Source of the DNA: JAQBGV01 sp032128395
GTDB taxonomy: Bacteria > Planctomycetota > UBA8108 > UBA1146
Length of the DNA: 12,933 bases
Direction of reading: 5' to 3'
Assembly (NCBI GenBank): GCA_032128395.1
Contig: JAQBGV010000112.1
Location: forward strand, 1 to 12,933
The notes under the pieces were generated by a model. It saw only the letters and a program-made list of their open reading frames with translations. It did no database searches and was not told the origin of the DNA. Within the stretch, counting starts at the first letter, position 1, and the number at the start of each line of letters is the position of its first letter. Made by a program: the position numbers and the translations under genes. Below are positions 1 through 7,897 of this stretch, piece by piece.

Positions 1-210
1 TCCAGTGCTCCTGGGACATCTCCGCTCTCCATCCGCGCAGGGCTGCTGCGCTCCAGGGAGGGAGGATTCATCCACCGATCTCAGGAAACAATGTGGCAAG
101 GATTACGGGGAGGACAACACTCTTCAGCATGGGACCAGAGCCTCCGGCACCGTTCCCCGATTGTCGAGCGCACCCATGATTCTCGTGTAGCCCCCTCATC
201 TGGCGTCTCC
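1..210 (+). other. Left-edge stretch, possible tail of a truncated upstream gene
   Basis: One plus-strand frame is open from the window edge to a TAG at 188-190, about 20 bases before a GC-rich hairpin at 211-238. That is where the last codons of an upstream gene would be expected. The translation matches no family I know, and third-position GC is only modest (about 65% by hand count), lower than expected for coding DNA here. Another frame runs through the hairpin, which argues against it being coding. I would not call a gene without the sequence to the left. Confidence 0.2.
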
Positions 211-238
211 ACGCCCCCGCGGACAACCGCGGGGGCGT
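211..238 (+). terminator. Hairpin terminator closing an upstream transcript
   Basis: A perfect 12-base stem (211-222 pairs with 227-238) encloses an ACAA tetraloop. On the plus strand it is followed by CCTTATCCC, a weak U-tract. The minus strand has no T-run after the stem. The stem is very GC-rich, so it probably ends a plus-strand transcript from outside the window. The poor U-tract leaves room for another role, such as mRNA 3'-end protection. Confidence 0.5.
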
Positions 239-398
239 CCTTATCCCAGAAGAACTGACGACGGCGAAAGAGGGCGTGTTTGGCCATCGCCGACCGTGCA
301 CGCCCTAGCTCTGGGGCTGGGAAGGTCAAGAGGTCGCTCTCCGCTTGCCGAGGACTCTCCGAGCTGACGCCGAAGGCGGGGGCGGGGGCGCGAAATCG

Positions 399-428
399 GG
401 GGTCGGGTTGACCCCGCAGACCGGGGTC
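399..428. repeat. Three alternating complementary elements (alternative hairpins)
   Basis: GGGGTC (399-404), GACCCCG (410-416) and CGGGGTC (422-428) follow one another with 5-base spacers. The middle element can pair with either flanking one, giving two mutually exclusive short hairpins of 6 and 7 base pairs. This resembles a switchable leader, but the stems are short and such matches arise by chance in GC-rich DNA. No T-run follows either hairpin. Confidence 0.25.
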
Positions 429-755
429 GTCGGATCGATGAACGGGGGGCGGAATCGTGCGCCGGTCGTAAGAGCGCCGACCCCGAAGTCGAAGCCGCCC
501 GTCAATCCTCTTGTCCAGGACCATCACAGAGCCCGCCCGCACTGCCTGCTCGAGCCCTTCACAAAGTCGGGGCCCGCTGGGACAATTGGAGATCTCCCGA
601 TTCGAGCCCGAGACCTCTTCCGACCGAGTCGCCCGCGCGATCGGACGAAACAGGGGGGTGCGGACCGACGCTCCGGGCAGTCGCGGAGACTTTCATTGGG
701 TCCATTCGGGACAAGTCGATATTCGACGGGGAAGGACTCCCCGTGCTCAGAGTAT

Positions 756-760
756 GGAGG
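756..760 (+). promoter_or_regulatory. Shine-Dalgarno site that sets the RHS start
   Basis: GGAGG lies 7 bases before the GTG at 768-770. Translation from that GTG begins directly with a charged-then-hydrophobic signal peptide. This supports the internal GTG over the upstream start of the longer open frame, which would put 141 unstructured residues in front of the signal peptide. Confidence 0.75.
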
Positions 761-767
761 TGGTCCG

Positions 768-3700
768 GTGATCGCTCGACTCTCATCTCTCCCGTTGCAT
801 GTCGCCCTGCTCCTTGCCCTCACTGCATCCCTCGCCATCCCCGTCCACGCCGGGACGGGGAACGAGCCGTTCGTGCGCGGCGATGCGAATTCGGATGGCG
901 CGGTCGACATCGGCGATGCGATCTTCGTCCTCGGCTTCCTCTTCAGCCAGGGACAGGCGCCGGGATGTCTCGACGCCGCGGACGCGAATGACGACGGCGC
1001 GGTCGACATCGGCGATGCGATCTACACCCTCGGGTTCCTGTTCTCCCAGGGGAACCCGCCGCCGCCGCCGTTCCCCGATGCTGGGGTCGACCCGACCAGC
1101 GCGAACGACCCGCTCGTCTGCGGAGACCCCTGCACCCCCGAAGAATTCTGCAACGGCATCGATGACGACTGCGACGGGGTCGTCGACGAGGACCCGGTCG
1201 ATGGGACCGCGTTCTACCCGGACGTCGACGGCGATGGCTTCGGCGATGCCGCGAGCGCACCGGTGCTCGCCTGCGTCGCACCGCCGGGCACCGTGGCGGA
1301 CGGCACCGACTGCGATGACACCGACCCGGATCGCCACCCCGGCGCCGACGAGCTGTGCGACTTCATCGACAACGACTGCGATGGCGACGTCGATGAGGAC
1401 GCGATCGACGCCACCACCTGGTACGTCGACCTCGACCAGGACGGATTCGGCAGTGACGCCGCGCCGACCACCCTCGCGTGCGTCGCGCCGCCGCTCCACG
1501 TGAGCATCGGCGGCGACTGCGACGACGGCGACTCGAGCCGCTTCCCCGGCGCCGACGAGCTCTGCAACACCATCGACGACGACTGCGACGGCATCGCCGA
1601 CGAAGACGCCGTCGACGCGACCACCTGGTATGCCGATGTCGACGCCGATGGCTTCGGCGACGCCGCCGCACCGACCCTCGCTTGCACCGCGCCCCCTGGT
1701 CACGTCGCCACTCCCGGGGACTGCGACGACGCCGATGACACCGTCCACCCCGGCGCCGCCGAACTGTGCGACGGCCTCGACAACGACTGCGATGGACTGG
1801 CCGACGAAGTGGCGCTCAGCGATCTTCTCGAGCCCGCTCGCCCGCCGGTCGCCATGCCAGGCCGGTCCGCACCCGCGCTCCTGCACCACACGCTCGCGGT
1901 GGACGCGGGCGACCCGGCAGGGTCGGTGGGCAGGGTCTCGCTGCACGCCGTCGTCGGGTCCCGAGCCGAGCTGGCGCTCGACGCGGTCGATCTCGTCCTT
2001 CCGGGGGTCGGTACCGATTTCGTCTTCGCTCGCCGCTATCGCTCCCGTCATGTCGGCGCGAGCGGCTCGATGGGCAACCAGTGGGAGCACTCGTACGAGA
2101 TCCGCAGCCTGCAGGCGCCCGATGGACTCCACCTGCGCTCTGGGGACAACCGCGAAGACGTCCTCGTCCTCCAGGCGGGCTCGGCGACGTTCGGGCGCGA
2201 CGGGTTCCCTGCGATCTTGTTCTTCGTCGGGCCGGATCTGATCGTCGACTTCGGGGATGGCGGCCGGTGGGTCCTCGAACCCGACCCGGTGGCGGGGGGG
2301 GGTGGCGGACGGATCGCGCTCTCCATCGACGCGCACGGGAACCAGCTCGCGTTCGCGTACGATCCGGCGGGACGCCTCGCCACGATCACCGACACCGTCG
2401 GGCGCGTCGTCACGCTGGCGCACGACGCCGCCGGGCGGCTCGCGAGCCTCGATGACGGTACCGGCCGGGTGTGGACCTACGCCTACTACCTCCCCGCCGA
2501 GATCGGCGGCAGTCCGGGGGACCTGAAGTCGGTCACCACGCCACCGATCGTCGGCACGCCGACCGGGAACGACTTCCCTCTCGGGCGGACGACCGTCTAC
2601 ACCTACTCGAGCGGGCAGGCGATCGACGTTCTGAACCACAACCTGCTGACGGTGACCGACCCTCGCGGCACGGTTCGCCTCGCCTGCAGCTACGACGATG
2701 ATCCGACCAGCCCGACCGCGGATGCGCTCCGCTCGCAGCTCGTCGATGGTCAGCTCCACACGCTGGAACTCTCGTGCGAGGCTCCCTCCCCGTCGAACGG
2801 CGGGGCGAGCCTGCGCTGTGTCGTGAACGACGGGCGCGGCGCGGTGACGGAAACTTTCTACGACTCCTTCCAACGGTGCGTGCTCCGCCGCGATTTCACC
2901 GGGTTCGCCGACCCGACCATCCCCACGACGGTGACCTCGAACCGCCCCGGCCCGCCGCTCCGCGCGACAGACCCGGCCTTCTTCGAATCGCGTTTCGGGT
3001 GGAATTCCGACTACCGGTTGACGCTGGTCGTGCACCCGAACGGGAACCAGACCCAGCTCACCTACGAGGGGGACCTCGATCCGACCGCACCGGTCCACGT
3101 GCGCACGAATCTGCGCGAGGTGGTGCGCGCGCCGGGGCTCCATCTCCCGGCGGGGCCGTTCCCCATACTCGTCGACTCCTACCTAGTCGCGACCGGGTTC
3201 GGCGGCTTCCGCTCGCACGAATTCCGCGTTCAACACACCGACGCGCGCGGCTTCGTTCGAGTGACCGTGCGCGACAGCTTCGGCAACCGGACCCAGGTCC
3301 AGCATCCGATCCTCGGCGTGGTCGAGGACTTCGAGTACGACTCCCTGGGGCGGATCACCGCCCACGTGCGCGTGAACCACGCAGATGCCTCGGCGCCCCC
3401 CGAGCGGCGGCGCGACGAGTTCACGTACCACTCGACCGGGCCAGGGACGGGCCTGCTCGCAACGCGCGTGGTCGATGCGACCGGTCTTTCCCTCGTGACC
3501 TCCCTCGATTACGACGCTCGCGGCCATATCGTCCTCGTCGTCGACCCCGCGGGGGGTGACGAGACCTTCTTGGTGAACGCGCTCGGCGAGACGATCGTGC
3601 TCGCCTCACGTGCGATCGATCCGACCGGGCCGCGCTACGAGACCCTCTACTTCTACGATGCGAATGGCAACCGGGTGCGCGTCGATGGCGAGGTCCGCGA

Positions 3701-6700
3701 TGCGGACGGTGTGCTCGATGTGACGAACCCGCACCGCACCATGATCGTCGAGTTCGACTCCCTCGATCGGCCGGCCCGAGTGCTGCGCGAGAAGGGGTTC
3801 GGGTTCGTCTCGCTGACGCAGCTCGATGGCACCGGACTCGCAGCGAGCGAGTTCGAGATCACCGATCTCGGGCACGACATCGACGGGCGCGTGATCCGGG
3901 TCGACAGCGCCCGCGCGGTGAGCGGGGTCGAACCCGACGCCCGAGTGGCGTATTCGTACGACGAGCGCGGCCTGCTGTTCCGACGTGTGCGCGGCGATGG
4001 AGGCCCCGGTGCCTCGACCGAGCAGCACGACTACGATCCGAACCGGAACCCGGTCGCGCTCCACACCGGACTCGAGGCTGGGGCTCGCGTGACGGTGCGG
4101 GTGTACGACGGGCTCGATCGGCTCCTCACGGTCATCGACCCGATGGGGAACGTGCGAACCCTCGAGTACGACGAGAACGGCAACGTGACCCGGCTACTCC
4201 TCCAGGGAGAACTCGTCGACCTCCCCGGCGGGAGCTCGAACGTGCGCCTCTCCGAGGTCGAGTACGCCTACGACCCTCTCGACCGTCGGATCTCCCGACT
4301 CGCGCATCGCTTCGATCCCGCCACCCAGCTCGCGGTCGGCGGCGGTGGGAACAACGACAACTGGGACTTCGGTGGCACCCTGCACTTGCGCGCGCGCGTC
4401 GATGATTCGGGGGACACCACGACCTACGAATACGATTCCGCCGAACGCCTGCTCCGCGTGACCGACGCTCTCGGGAACAGCGTCGAGCACGCCTACGACG
4501 CGAACTCGAACGTCGTCTCCGACCTCCACACCGAGCTCGGCTCGGTCCCGGGGACGGTGGTCACCCGCCTCCGCGCCTACGCCTACGACGGGCTCGACCG
4601 CTGCGTCGCCACCACCGGCCCGTCCGGTGAGGTCCGGCTGTTCGCGCACGCCTGGCACGGCCTCGCGCGTGTGACCGACGAGCGTGGGAACGTCACCCGC
4701 GTTCTCGCCGACACCCTCGGCCGGACGATCCGGGTCGATGGCGACCTCACCCTCTCCGGCGTCGGCGGGACCCCGGTGGTCGCGACCGCGAGCCACGAGT
4801 TCGAGTACGACGACAACGGGCGGCGTGTTGCCCAGATCGACCCGAACGGACACACCACGACCTACGAGTACGACTCGCTCGATCGCCTGACGCGGGTGGT
4901 CCGCGCCGACCTGACCGACGAGACGGCGACCTTCGACGCGCACGACCAGCGCCTGAGCGAGATCGATGCGAGTGGGAGCGTGCGCACCTACGCGTACGAC
5001 GCCCTCGGTCGGCGCACTTCGGTCGCGCTCCTCGCCGCCCCCGGCGTCGACCCGAGCGCGACCTTCGCGACCTTCAGTCACGACTCGGCCGGACGCCTCC
5101 GCTCGGCGACGAACGACGATGTCACGCTGGGGCGCGACTACGACTCGCTCGGGCACCTCTCGTCCGAGACCATGGATGGGTTGACCTCGCTCCGGGTGAC
5201 CGACGACATCGGGCGCATGTCGAGCCTCGTCTACCCGTCCGGGCGCCAGGTCGAGTACGCGCGCGATGCGCTCGGCCGGGTGCAGCTCGTGACCGAGTCC
5301 GGGCTGGTCCTCGCCGCGTACGGCTACCTCGGCCCCGACCTGGTCGAGGAGCGCCTCACGCTGGACGGGGCGCAGACGACTTTCCAGTACGACGCTTCCG
5401 CGAGGCCGATCCTGGTGTCCGGCAACCTCACGGTCTCGGGTGGCACGCTCTCCCTGCGCAGCTACGTATGGGATGGCGCGAGGAATCTGCTCTCGAGCAG
5501 CGATCTTTCCCCCGGGAGCACCCTCCTCACCACCGAGTACGAGTACGACTCGCTCGGGCGCCTGACCCTGAGCACGTCGAGCGGGCCGGTCACGCCCACC
5601 GACATCGTCCCCTACCAACTCGACCTGCGGGGGAACCGCCTGTTCGTCGGCGGGTTGTCGTTCGCCGGGCCGTACGGCCAGGACTCCTCCGCCCCGGTGC
5701 CGGCGGACGCCCAGATGGATCAGTACACGACGACCCCGTTCGACCAGCGCCTCTACTCGGACGCCGGGGAGCTCGTCACGCGGACGCCGCTCAGCCCCGC
5801 CGAGCCGCCGGAGACCTTCGCGTACGACGCCCTCGGGCGGCTGCGGAGCCACCAGGTCCTCGGACTCCCCGCGACCGAATATGTGTACGACCCCCTGGAC
5901 CGCCTGGTGCGGGTGACCGATGCCTCGGGGCAGCTCCGCCTCGCGCGTTGCGGGAGCGTCGAGTGCTCGTCGCACGACGCCACCGGCGCGGAGGTCGCGA
6001 GCTACCTGTACGGGACCGGCCCCGGGGACCGGATCGGCTTGCGCACGACCGGCCTCACCGGCACCCCCGAGGACCACACGCTCCACACCGACGTGTCGGG
6101 GAGCGTGGTCCTGGTCACCGACTCCCTCGGGGGGGTCGTCGAGCGCTACGACTACGACGACTTCGGCCGGGTGACGGTGTTCGATGCCCTCGGGGCGCCG
6201 CAACCGGCCTCGCTCGTCGGGAACGTGCACCTCTTCCACGGTCACCGACTCGACAAGGGGAGTCGACTCTACGTCTGGGGGGGACGCGATCTCCTGGAGC
6301 CAGCGACCGGTCGAATTCACTCCATGGCCGGCCTCGGGAGTCCCTCGACCACACGACCGCGCTCCGCGCGGGGAGTCTGCCGACTCCATGTCGCGGCGTG
6401 GACGCCGGACGAGGAGTACCTCGGCGGAAATCCCTCGAGCCGGCTGCTCTCGCTCGGATCGGACTTCGGCCCGCACGACGGTTCGTCGTCCGACCTCTTC
6501 TCCGGCGAGGACTGCCACGGCAACGGCATGGACGACATGATCGACCTGCTCGCCCTGGGGAACGCAGGGGCGCGGGGAGGCCCCGCGAGCGTCGAGGTCG
6601 TGAATCCGTCGGGCGCGGGGGATGCCGGTTCTCCACTCAGGCTCATACGGAGTTCGGGGGGTAGCTACCAGGATGAGGCTACCGGGCAAACGACTGAATT

Positions 6701-7238
6701 GAGCCGCGGCGGGGGGATCGGGGACTTCGATCGGGACGGACGGCCGGACATCGTGCTCTCCTCCGGGAACGTCGTCGTCCACTTCACCCTGATGGACTCG
6801 ACCTCCGACCTCGCGGACCTGGCCCTCGTCGGCTCCTCCTCGGGGGGGAGCAGTCCGTCCACTCCGATGCCCCAGACCCGCGAGCACATCCTGCTCGCCC
6901 AGGAGGTCTCGGTTCTCGACACCGACCAGAACAGCGGGCTCGACCTGCTGAGGTTCGAGCTCTCCGAATCGGTCGCGAGGGTGACCGGGCATCTCCTCGT
7001 TGGCGACGTCCGTGACGGAACCATCGATCGCATGGACGCCATGCTGCTCTTGTACTCGACCACGCCGGGGCACAAGTACGTCGACACCCTGACGCTCCGG
7101 GGCCCCCTCACGTCGGGGCGGCGGTTCAACCTCTTCGACGCGTTCCCGACCCGCTACGTGTCGCCGCACTTCGGAGGAGCGCAGCCGCCGGAGCTCCTGA
7201 TGGAGGAGATCAAGTTGGTGTTCCAGCCGATCCGATAG
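768..7238 (+). CDS. Giant exported RHS/YD-repeat protein with dockerin-like and MopE-like repeats
   Basis: This 2156-residue protein is predicted to be exported and to form an RHS (YD-repeat) beta-cage. Residues 1-28 form a signal peptide (MIARLSSLPLHVALLLALTA onward) with likely cleavage after VHA. Residues 35-95 are two dockerin/EF-hand-like units, and a Pro-rich linker follows. Residues 126-347 are 3.5 MopE-like Asp/Cys repeats. Residues about 385-450 resemble the DUF6531 N-terminal RHS domain. From about 530 to 1805 there are roughly two dozen YD repeats (YDSLGRL, YDPLDRL types). The RHS core (about 1805-1845) is weak: HGHRLD, LYVWGGRDL and TGRIHSM remain, but the usual YYRARYYDP is absent. 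The last 310 residues hold Asp-rich, Ca-site-like segments near 1915 (DCHGNGMDD), 1986 (GDFDRDGRPD), 2051 and 2080, with no toxin domain seen. The next gene is on the opposite strand, so no immunity partner is evident. Role inferred: surface adhesion or a structural or encapsulating protein. Confidence 0.9.
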   Translation: MIARLSSLPLHVALLLALTASLAIPVHAGTGNEPFVRGDANSDGAVDIGDAIFVLGFLFSQGQAPGCLDAADANDDGAVDIGDAIYTLGFLFSQGNPPPPPFPDAGVDPTSANDPLVCGDPCTPEEFCNGIDDDCDGVVDEDPVDGTAFYPDVDGDGFGDAASAPVLACVAPPGTVADGTDCDDTDPDRHPGADELCDFIDNDCDGDVDEDAIDATTWYVDLDQDGFGSDAAPTTLACVAPPLHVSIGGDCDDGDSSRFPGADELCNTIDDDCDGIADEDAVDATTWYADVDADGFGDAAAPTLACTAPPGHVATPGDCDDADDTVHPGAAELCDGLDNDCDGLADEVALSDLLEPARPPVAMPGRSAPALLHHTLAVDAGDPAGSVGRVSLHAVVGSRAELALDAVDLVLPGVGTDFVFARRYRSRHVGASGSMGNQWEHSYEIRSLQAPDGLHLRSGDNREDVLVLQAGSATFGRDGFPAILFFVGPDLIVDFGDGGRWVLEPDPVAGGGGGRIALSIDAHGNQLAFAYDPAGRLATITDTVGRVVTLAHDAAGRLASLDDGTGRVWTYAYYLPAEIGGSPGDLKSVTTPPIVGTPTGNDFPLGRTTVYTYSSGQAIDVLNHNLLTVTDPRGTVRLACSYDDDPTSPTADALRSQLVDGQLHTLELSCEAPSPSNGGASLRCVVNDGRGAVTETFYDSFQRCVLRRDFTGFADPTIPTTVTSNRPGPPLRATDPAFFESRFGWNSDYRLTLVVHPNGNQTQLTYEGDLDPTAPVHVRTNLREVVRAPGLHLPAGPFPILVDSYLVATGFGGFRSHEFRVQHTDARGFVRVTVRDSFGNRTQVQHPILGVVEDFEYDSLGRITAHVRVNHADASAPPERRRDEFTYHSTGPGTGLLATRVVDATGLSLVTSLDYDARGHIVLVVDPAGGDETFLVNALGETIVLASRAIDPTGPRYETLYFYDANGNRVRVDGEVRDADGVLDVTNPHRTMIVEFDSLDRPARVLREKGFGFVSLTQLDGTGLAASEFEITDLGHDIDGRVIRVDSARAVSGVEPDARVAYSYDERGLLFRRVRGDGGPGASTEQHDYDPNRNPVALHTGLEAGARVTVRVYDGLDRLLTVIDPMGNVRTLEYDENGNVTRLLLQGELVDLPGGSSNVRLSEVEYAYDPLDRRISRLAHRFDPATQLAVGGGGNNDNWDFGGTLHLRARVDDSGDTTTYEYDSAERLLRVTDALGNSVEHAYDANSNVVSDLHTELGSVPGTVVTRLRAYAYDGLDRCVATTGPSGEVRLFAHAWHGLARVTDERGNVTRVLADTLGRTIRVDGDLTLSGVGGTPVVATASHEFEYDDNGRRVAQIDPNGHTTTYEYDSLDRLTRVVRADLTDETATFDAHDQRLSEIDASGSVRTYAYDALGRRTSVALLAAPGVDPSATFATFSHDSAGRLRSATNDDVTLGRDYDSLGHLSSETMDGLTSLRVTDDIGRMSSLVYPSGRQVEYARDALGRVQLVTESGLVLAAYGYLGPDLVEERLTLDGAQTTFQYDASARPILVSGNLTVSGGTLSLRSYVWDGARNLLSSSDLSPGSTLLTTEYEYDSLGRLTLSTSSGPVTPTDIVPYQLDLRGNRLFVGGLSFAGPYGQDSSAPVPADAQMDQYTTTPFDQRLYSDAGELVTRTPLSPAEPPETFAYDALGRLRSHQVLGLPATEYVYDPLDRLVRVTDASGQLRLARCGSVECSSHDATGAEVASYLYGTGPGDRIGLRTTGLTGTPEDHTLHTDVSGSVVLVTDSLGGVVERYDYDDFGRVTVFDALGAPQPASLVGNVHLFHGHRLDKGSRLYVWGGRDLLEPATGRIHSMAGLGSPSTTRPRSARGVCRLHVAAWTPDEEYLGGNPSSRLLSLGSDFGPHDGSSSDLFSGEDCHGNGMDDMIDLLALGNAGARGGPASVEVVNPSGAGDAGSPLRLIRSSGGSYQDEATGQTTELSRGGGIGDFDRDGRPDIVLSSGNVVVHFTLMDSTSDLADLALVGSSSGGSSPSTPMPQTREHILLAQEVSVLDTDQNSGLDLLRFELSESVARVTGHLLVGDVRDGTIDRMDAMLLLYSTTPGHKYVDTLTLRGPLTSGRRFNLFDAFPTRYVSPHFGGAQPPELLMEEIKLVFQPIR
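870..1127 (+). other. Dockerin/EF-hand-like repeat pair (within the RHS gene)
   Basis: Two units of the GDANSDGAVDIGDAI and DANDDGAVDIGDAI type are 33 residues apart. Each is a 12-residue calcium loop followed by a helix ending in LGFLFSQG. The DNA at 897-924 is repeated exactly at 996-1023 (28 bases, in frame, offset 99), which suggests recent duplication or gene conversion. A Pro-rich linker and a short Cys-containing tail follow. In planctomycete secreted proteins this pair is usually C-terminal. Here it directly follows the signal peptide. No cohesin is visible in the window. Confidence 0.75.
1143..1808 (+). repeat. 3.5 MopE-like metal-binding repeats (within the RHS gene)
   Basis: Repeat units start at residues 126, 195, 264 and 332, a period of 69, 69 and 68. 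Each full unit reads ExCNxIDxDCDGxxDE, then WYxDxDxDGFGD, then LACxAPPxHV, then GDCDDxDxxxHPGA. The fourth unit stops after its first segment (ELCDGLDNDCDGLADE). These features match the putative metal-binding repeat named after the MopE copper protein. The dense Asp and paired Cys suggest Ca-binding, disulfide-bonded rods that would space the RHS domain from the N-terminus. Metal identity cannot be read from the sequence. Confidence 0.75.
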
Positions 7239-7357
7239 TCGACCGGGCCATCCGTAGAGCGGCAATGGGGGTCTGGAACTCGGGGCGCTGGACTTTGAAT
7301 CTCGGTCCCCTGCGGCGACTCGCCGACGATGGCAGGTCTCGAGCTACTCCGGCTTCT

Positions 7358-7378
7358 CGCTCTTCGGTTCGAAGAGCG
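7358..7378. repeat. 9-bp perfect inverted repeat between convergent genes
   Basis: CGCTCTTCG (7358-7366) and CGAAGAGCG (7370-7378) are perfectly complementary around GTT. The repeat lies in the 209-base gap between the convergent RHS gene and the small minus-strand gene, so it could mark the 3' end of either transcript. No T-run follows on either strand, so it is not a canonical intrinsic terminator. I see nothing else in 7239-7447 beyond shadow frames. Confidence 0.3.
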
Positions 7379-7447
7379 TGCTCGGCTCCGAAACGTTCCA
7401 CCGCTCAGAGCAAGCGAAGGTCACGCCATCCATCTGAACTCCGACAA

Positions 7448-7735
7448 TCAGCGTGTTGCCGAGCCTGGCTCGTCAGGCGCGCCGGGATCTTCAGCCAAAC
7501 GACGCCACTTGCGCACGATGTCCAACAACTTGACCGATCGTCCTCGGGCTACGCGCCGCTGGAGGACTTCCTCGAGCTCGTCCCAGTCTTCCGTCTCGGG
7601 ATCTGTCTCGCGATCCCAGGACGACTCGTCGGCGCGCTTGAACTGCCACTGGATGTTGCCGGACGTCAACGCGACGCGAACCTCCCGCTTGACCCCGTCT
7701 TCGCAATGCCCCGTCCAACGAATCGGCCGCTTCAT
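7448..7735 (-). CDS. Small uncharacterised protein, 95 residues
   Basis: I do not recognise a named family. Translation starts at ATG 7735, preceded 5 bases upstream by a good GAGGGAG site (plus-strand 7741-7747), which supports a real gene. The N-terminal third looks beta-rich: RPIRWTGHCEDGVKREVRVA, then NIQWQFKR. An acidic linker (residues about 36-56, DETDPETEDWDELEE-like) follows, then a basic amphipathic helix (VLQRRVARGRSVKLLDIVRKW). The tail is Pro/Gly-rich and probably disordered. There is no signal peptide or membrane segment, so it is probably cytoplasmic. It is divergent from the cysteine hydrolase gene (162-base gap) and convergent with the RHS gene. A small nucleic-acid or partner-binding protein is possible, but that is a guess from charge pattern alone. 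Confidence 0.6.
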   Translation of the reverse strand: MKRPIRWTGHCEDGVKREVRVALTSGNIQWQFKRADESSWDRETDPETEDWDELEEVLQRRVARGRSVKLLDIVRKWRRLAEDPGAPDEPGSATR

Positions 7736-7897
7736 GGTGACTCCCTCTCGTCCCTATCCGTGCGAGAATCATCGCGCAGGAGGAGCCGAGAGTCCCGCAA
7801 TTCTCGACGAGAGAGTCCGTACGAGGTGGACGGTGTGCAGCTGGCCAAGTTCTCGCGTCCGGCAGCGGAGGATGATGCCGGCGGGGGGAAGTGAATC
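7736..7897. promoter_or_regulatory. Divergent intergenic region, presumed promoters for both flanking genes
   Basis: This 162-base gap separates the minus-strand small gene from the plus-strand hydrolase, so both promoters probably lie here. I see no convincing -35/-10 pair. A small palindrome, TCTCG-A-CGAGA, is at 7802-7812 and could be an operator half-site pair or chance. Ribosome binding sites sit at both ends: GAGGGAG at 7741-7747 read on the minus strand, and GGGGGGAA at 7883-7890 on the plus strand. Confidence 0.3.

Larger units (their letters stand above)
239..767. other. Gene-free region upstream of the RHS gene
   Basis: About 530 bases lie between the hairpin at 211-238 and the RHS start. 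The RHS frame stays open upstream back to about 345, but that stretch encodes a Pro/Arg/Gly-rich sequence with no domain, and it precedes a good signal peptide with its own ribosome binding site. It is therefore best read as untranslated leader and promoter DNA. I found no convincing -35/-10 pair. A small palindrome, GTCGA-TAT-TCGAC, lies at 715-727, and a three-part complementary motif lies at 399-428. Antisense frames here look like GC-driven shadows. Confidence 0.5.

Noticed and set aside
81..542. Minus-strand 153-codon frame near the left edge
   Set aside because: It crosses the hairpin at 211-238, has an Arg/Pro-rich composition, and shows no recognisable motif.
345..767. N-terminal extension of the RHS protein by 141 codons
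   Set aside because: The translation is low-complexity Pro/Arg/Gly. A good ribosome binding site and signal peptide occur at the internal GTG at 768.
1143..1808. A CRISPR-like or non-coding tandem repeat array
   Set aside because: The repeats are in frame, diverge at codon third positions and encode a coherent metal-binding protein repeat.
783..3143. A 786-codon open frame on the minus strand opposite the RHS gene
   Set aside because: It is antisense to Asp/Gly/Val-rich repeats whose GAC/GTC codons read as sense codons in reverse. Its translation is Arg/Val/Gly-rich without domains, while the plus strand shows clear protein families.
4194..7265. A 1023-codon open frame on the minus strand opposite the RHS gene
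   Set aside because: It has the same cause: a long shadow from high GC and YD-repeat codons. Its composition (Glu/Val/Arg/Gly-rich) is repetitive and domain-free.
768..7735. RHS toxin with the small downstream gene as its immunity partner
   Set aside because: The small gene is on the opposite strand and convergent, and no toxin domain is seen at the RHS C-terminus.
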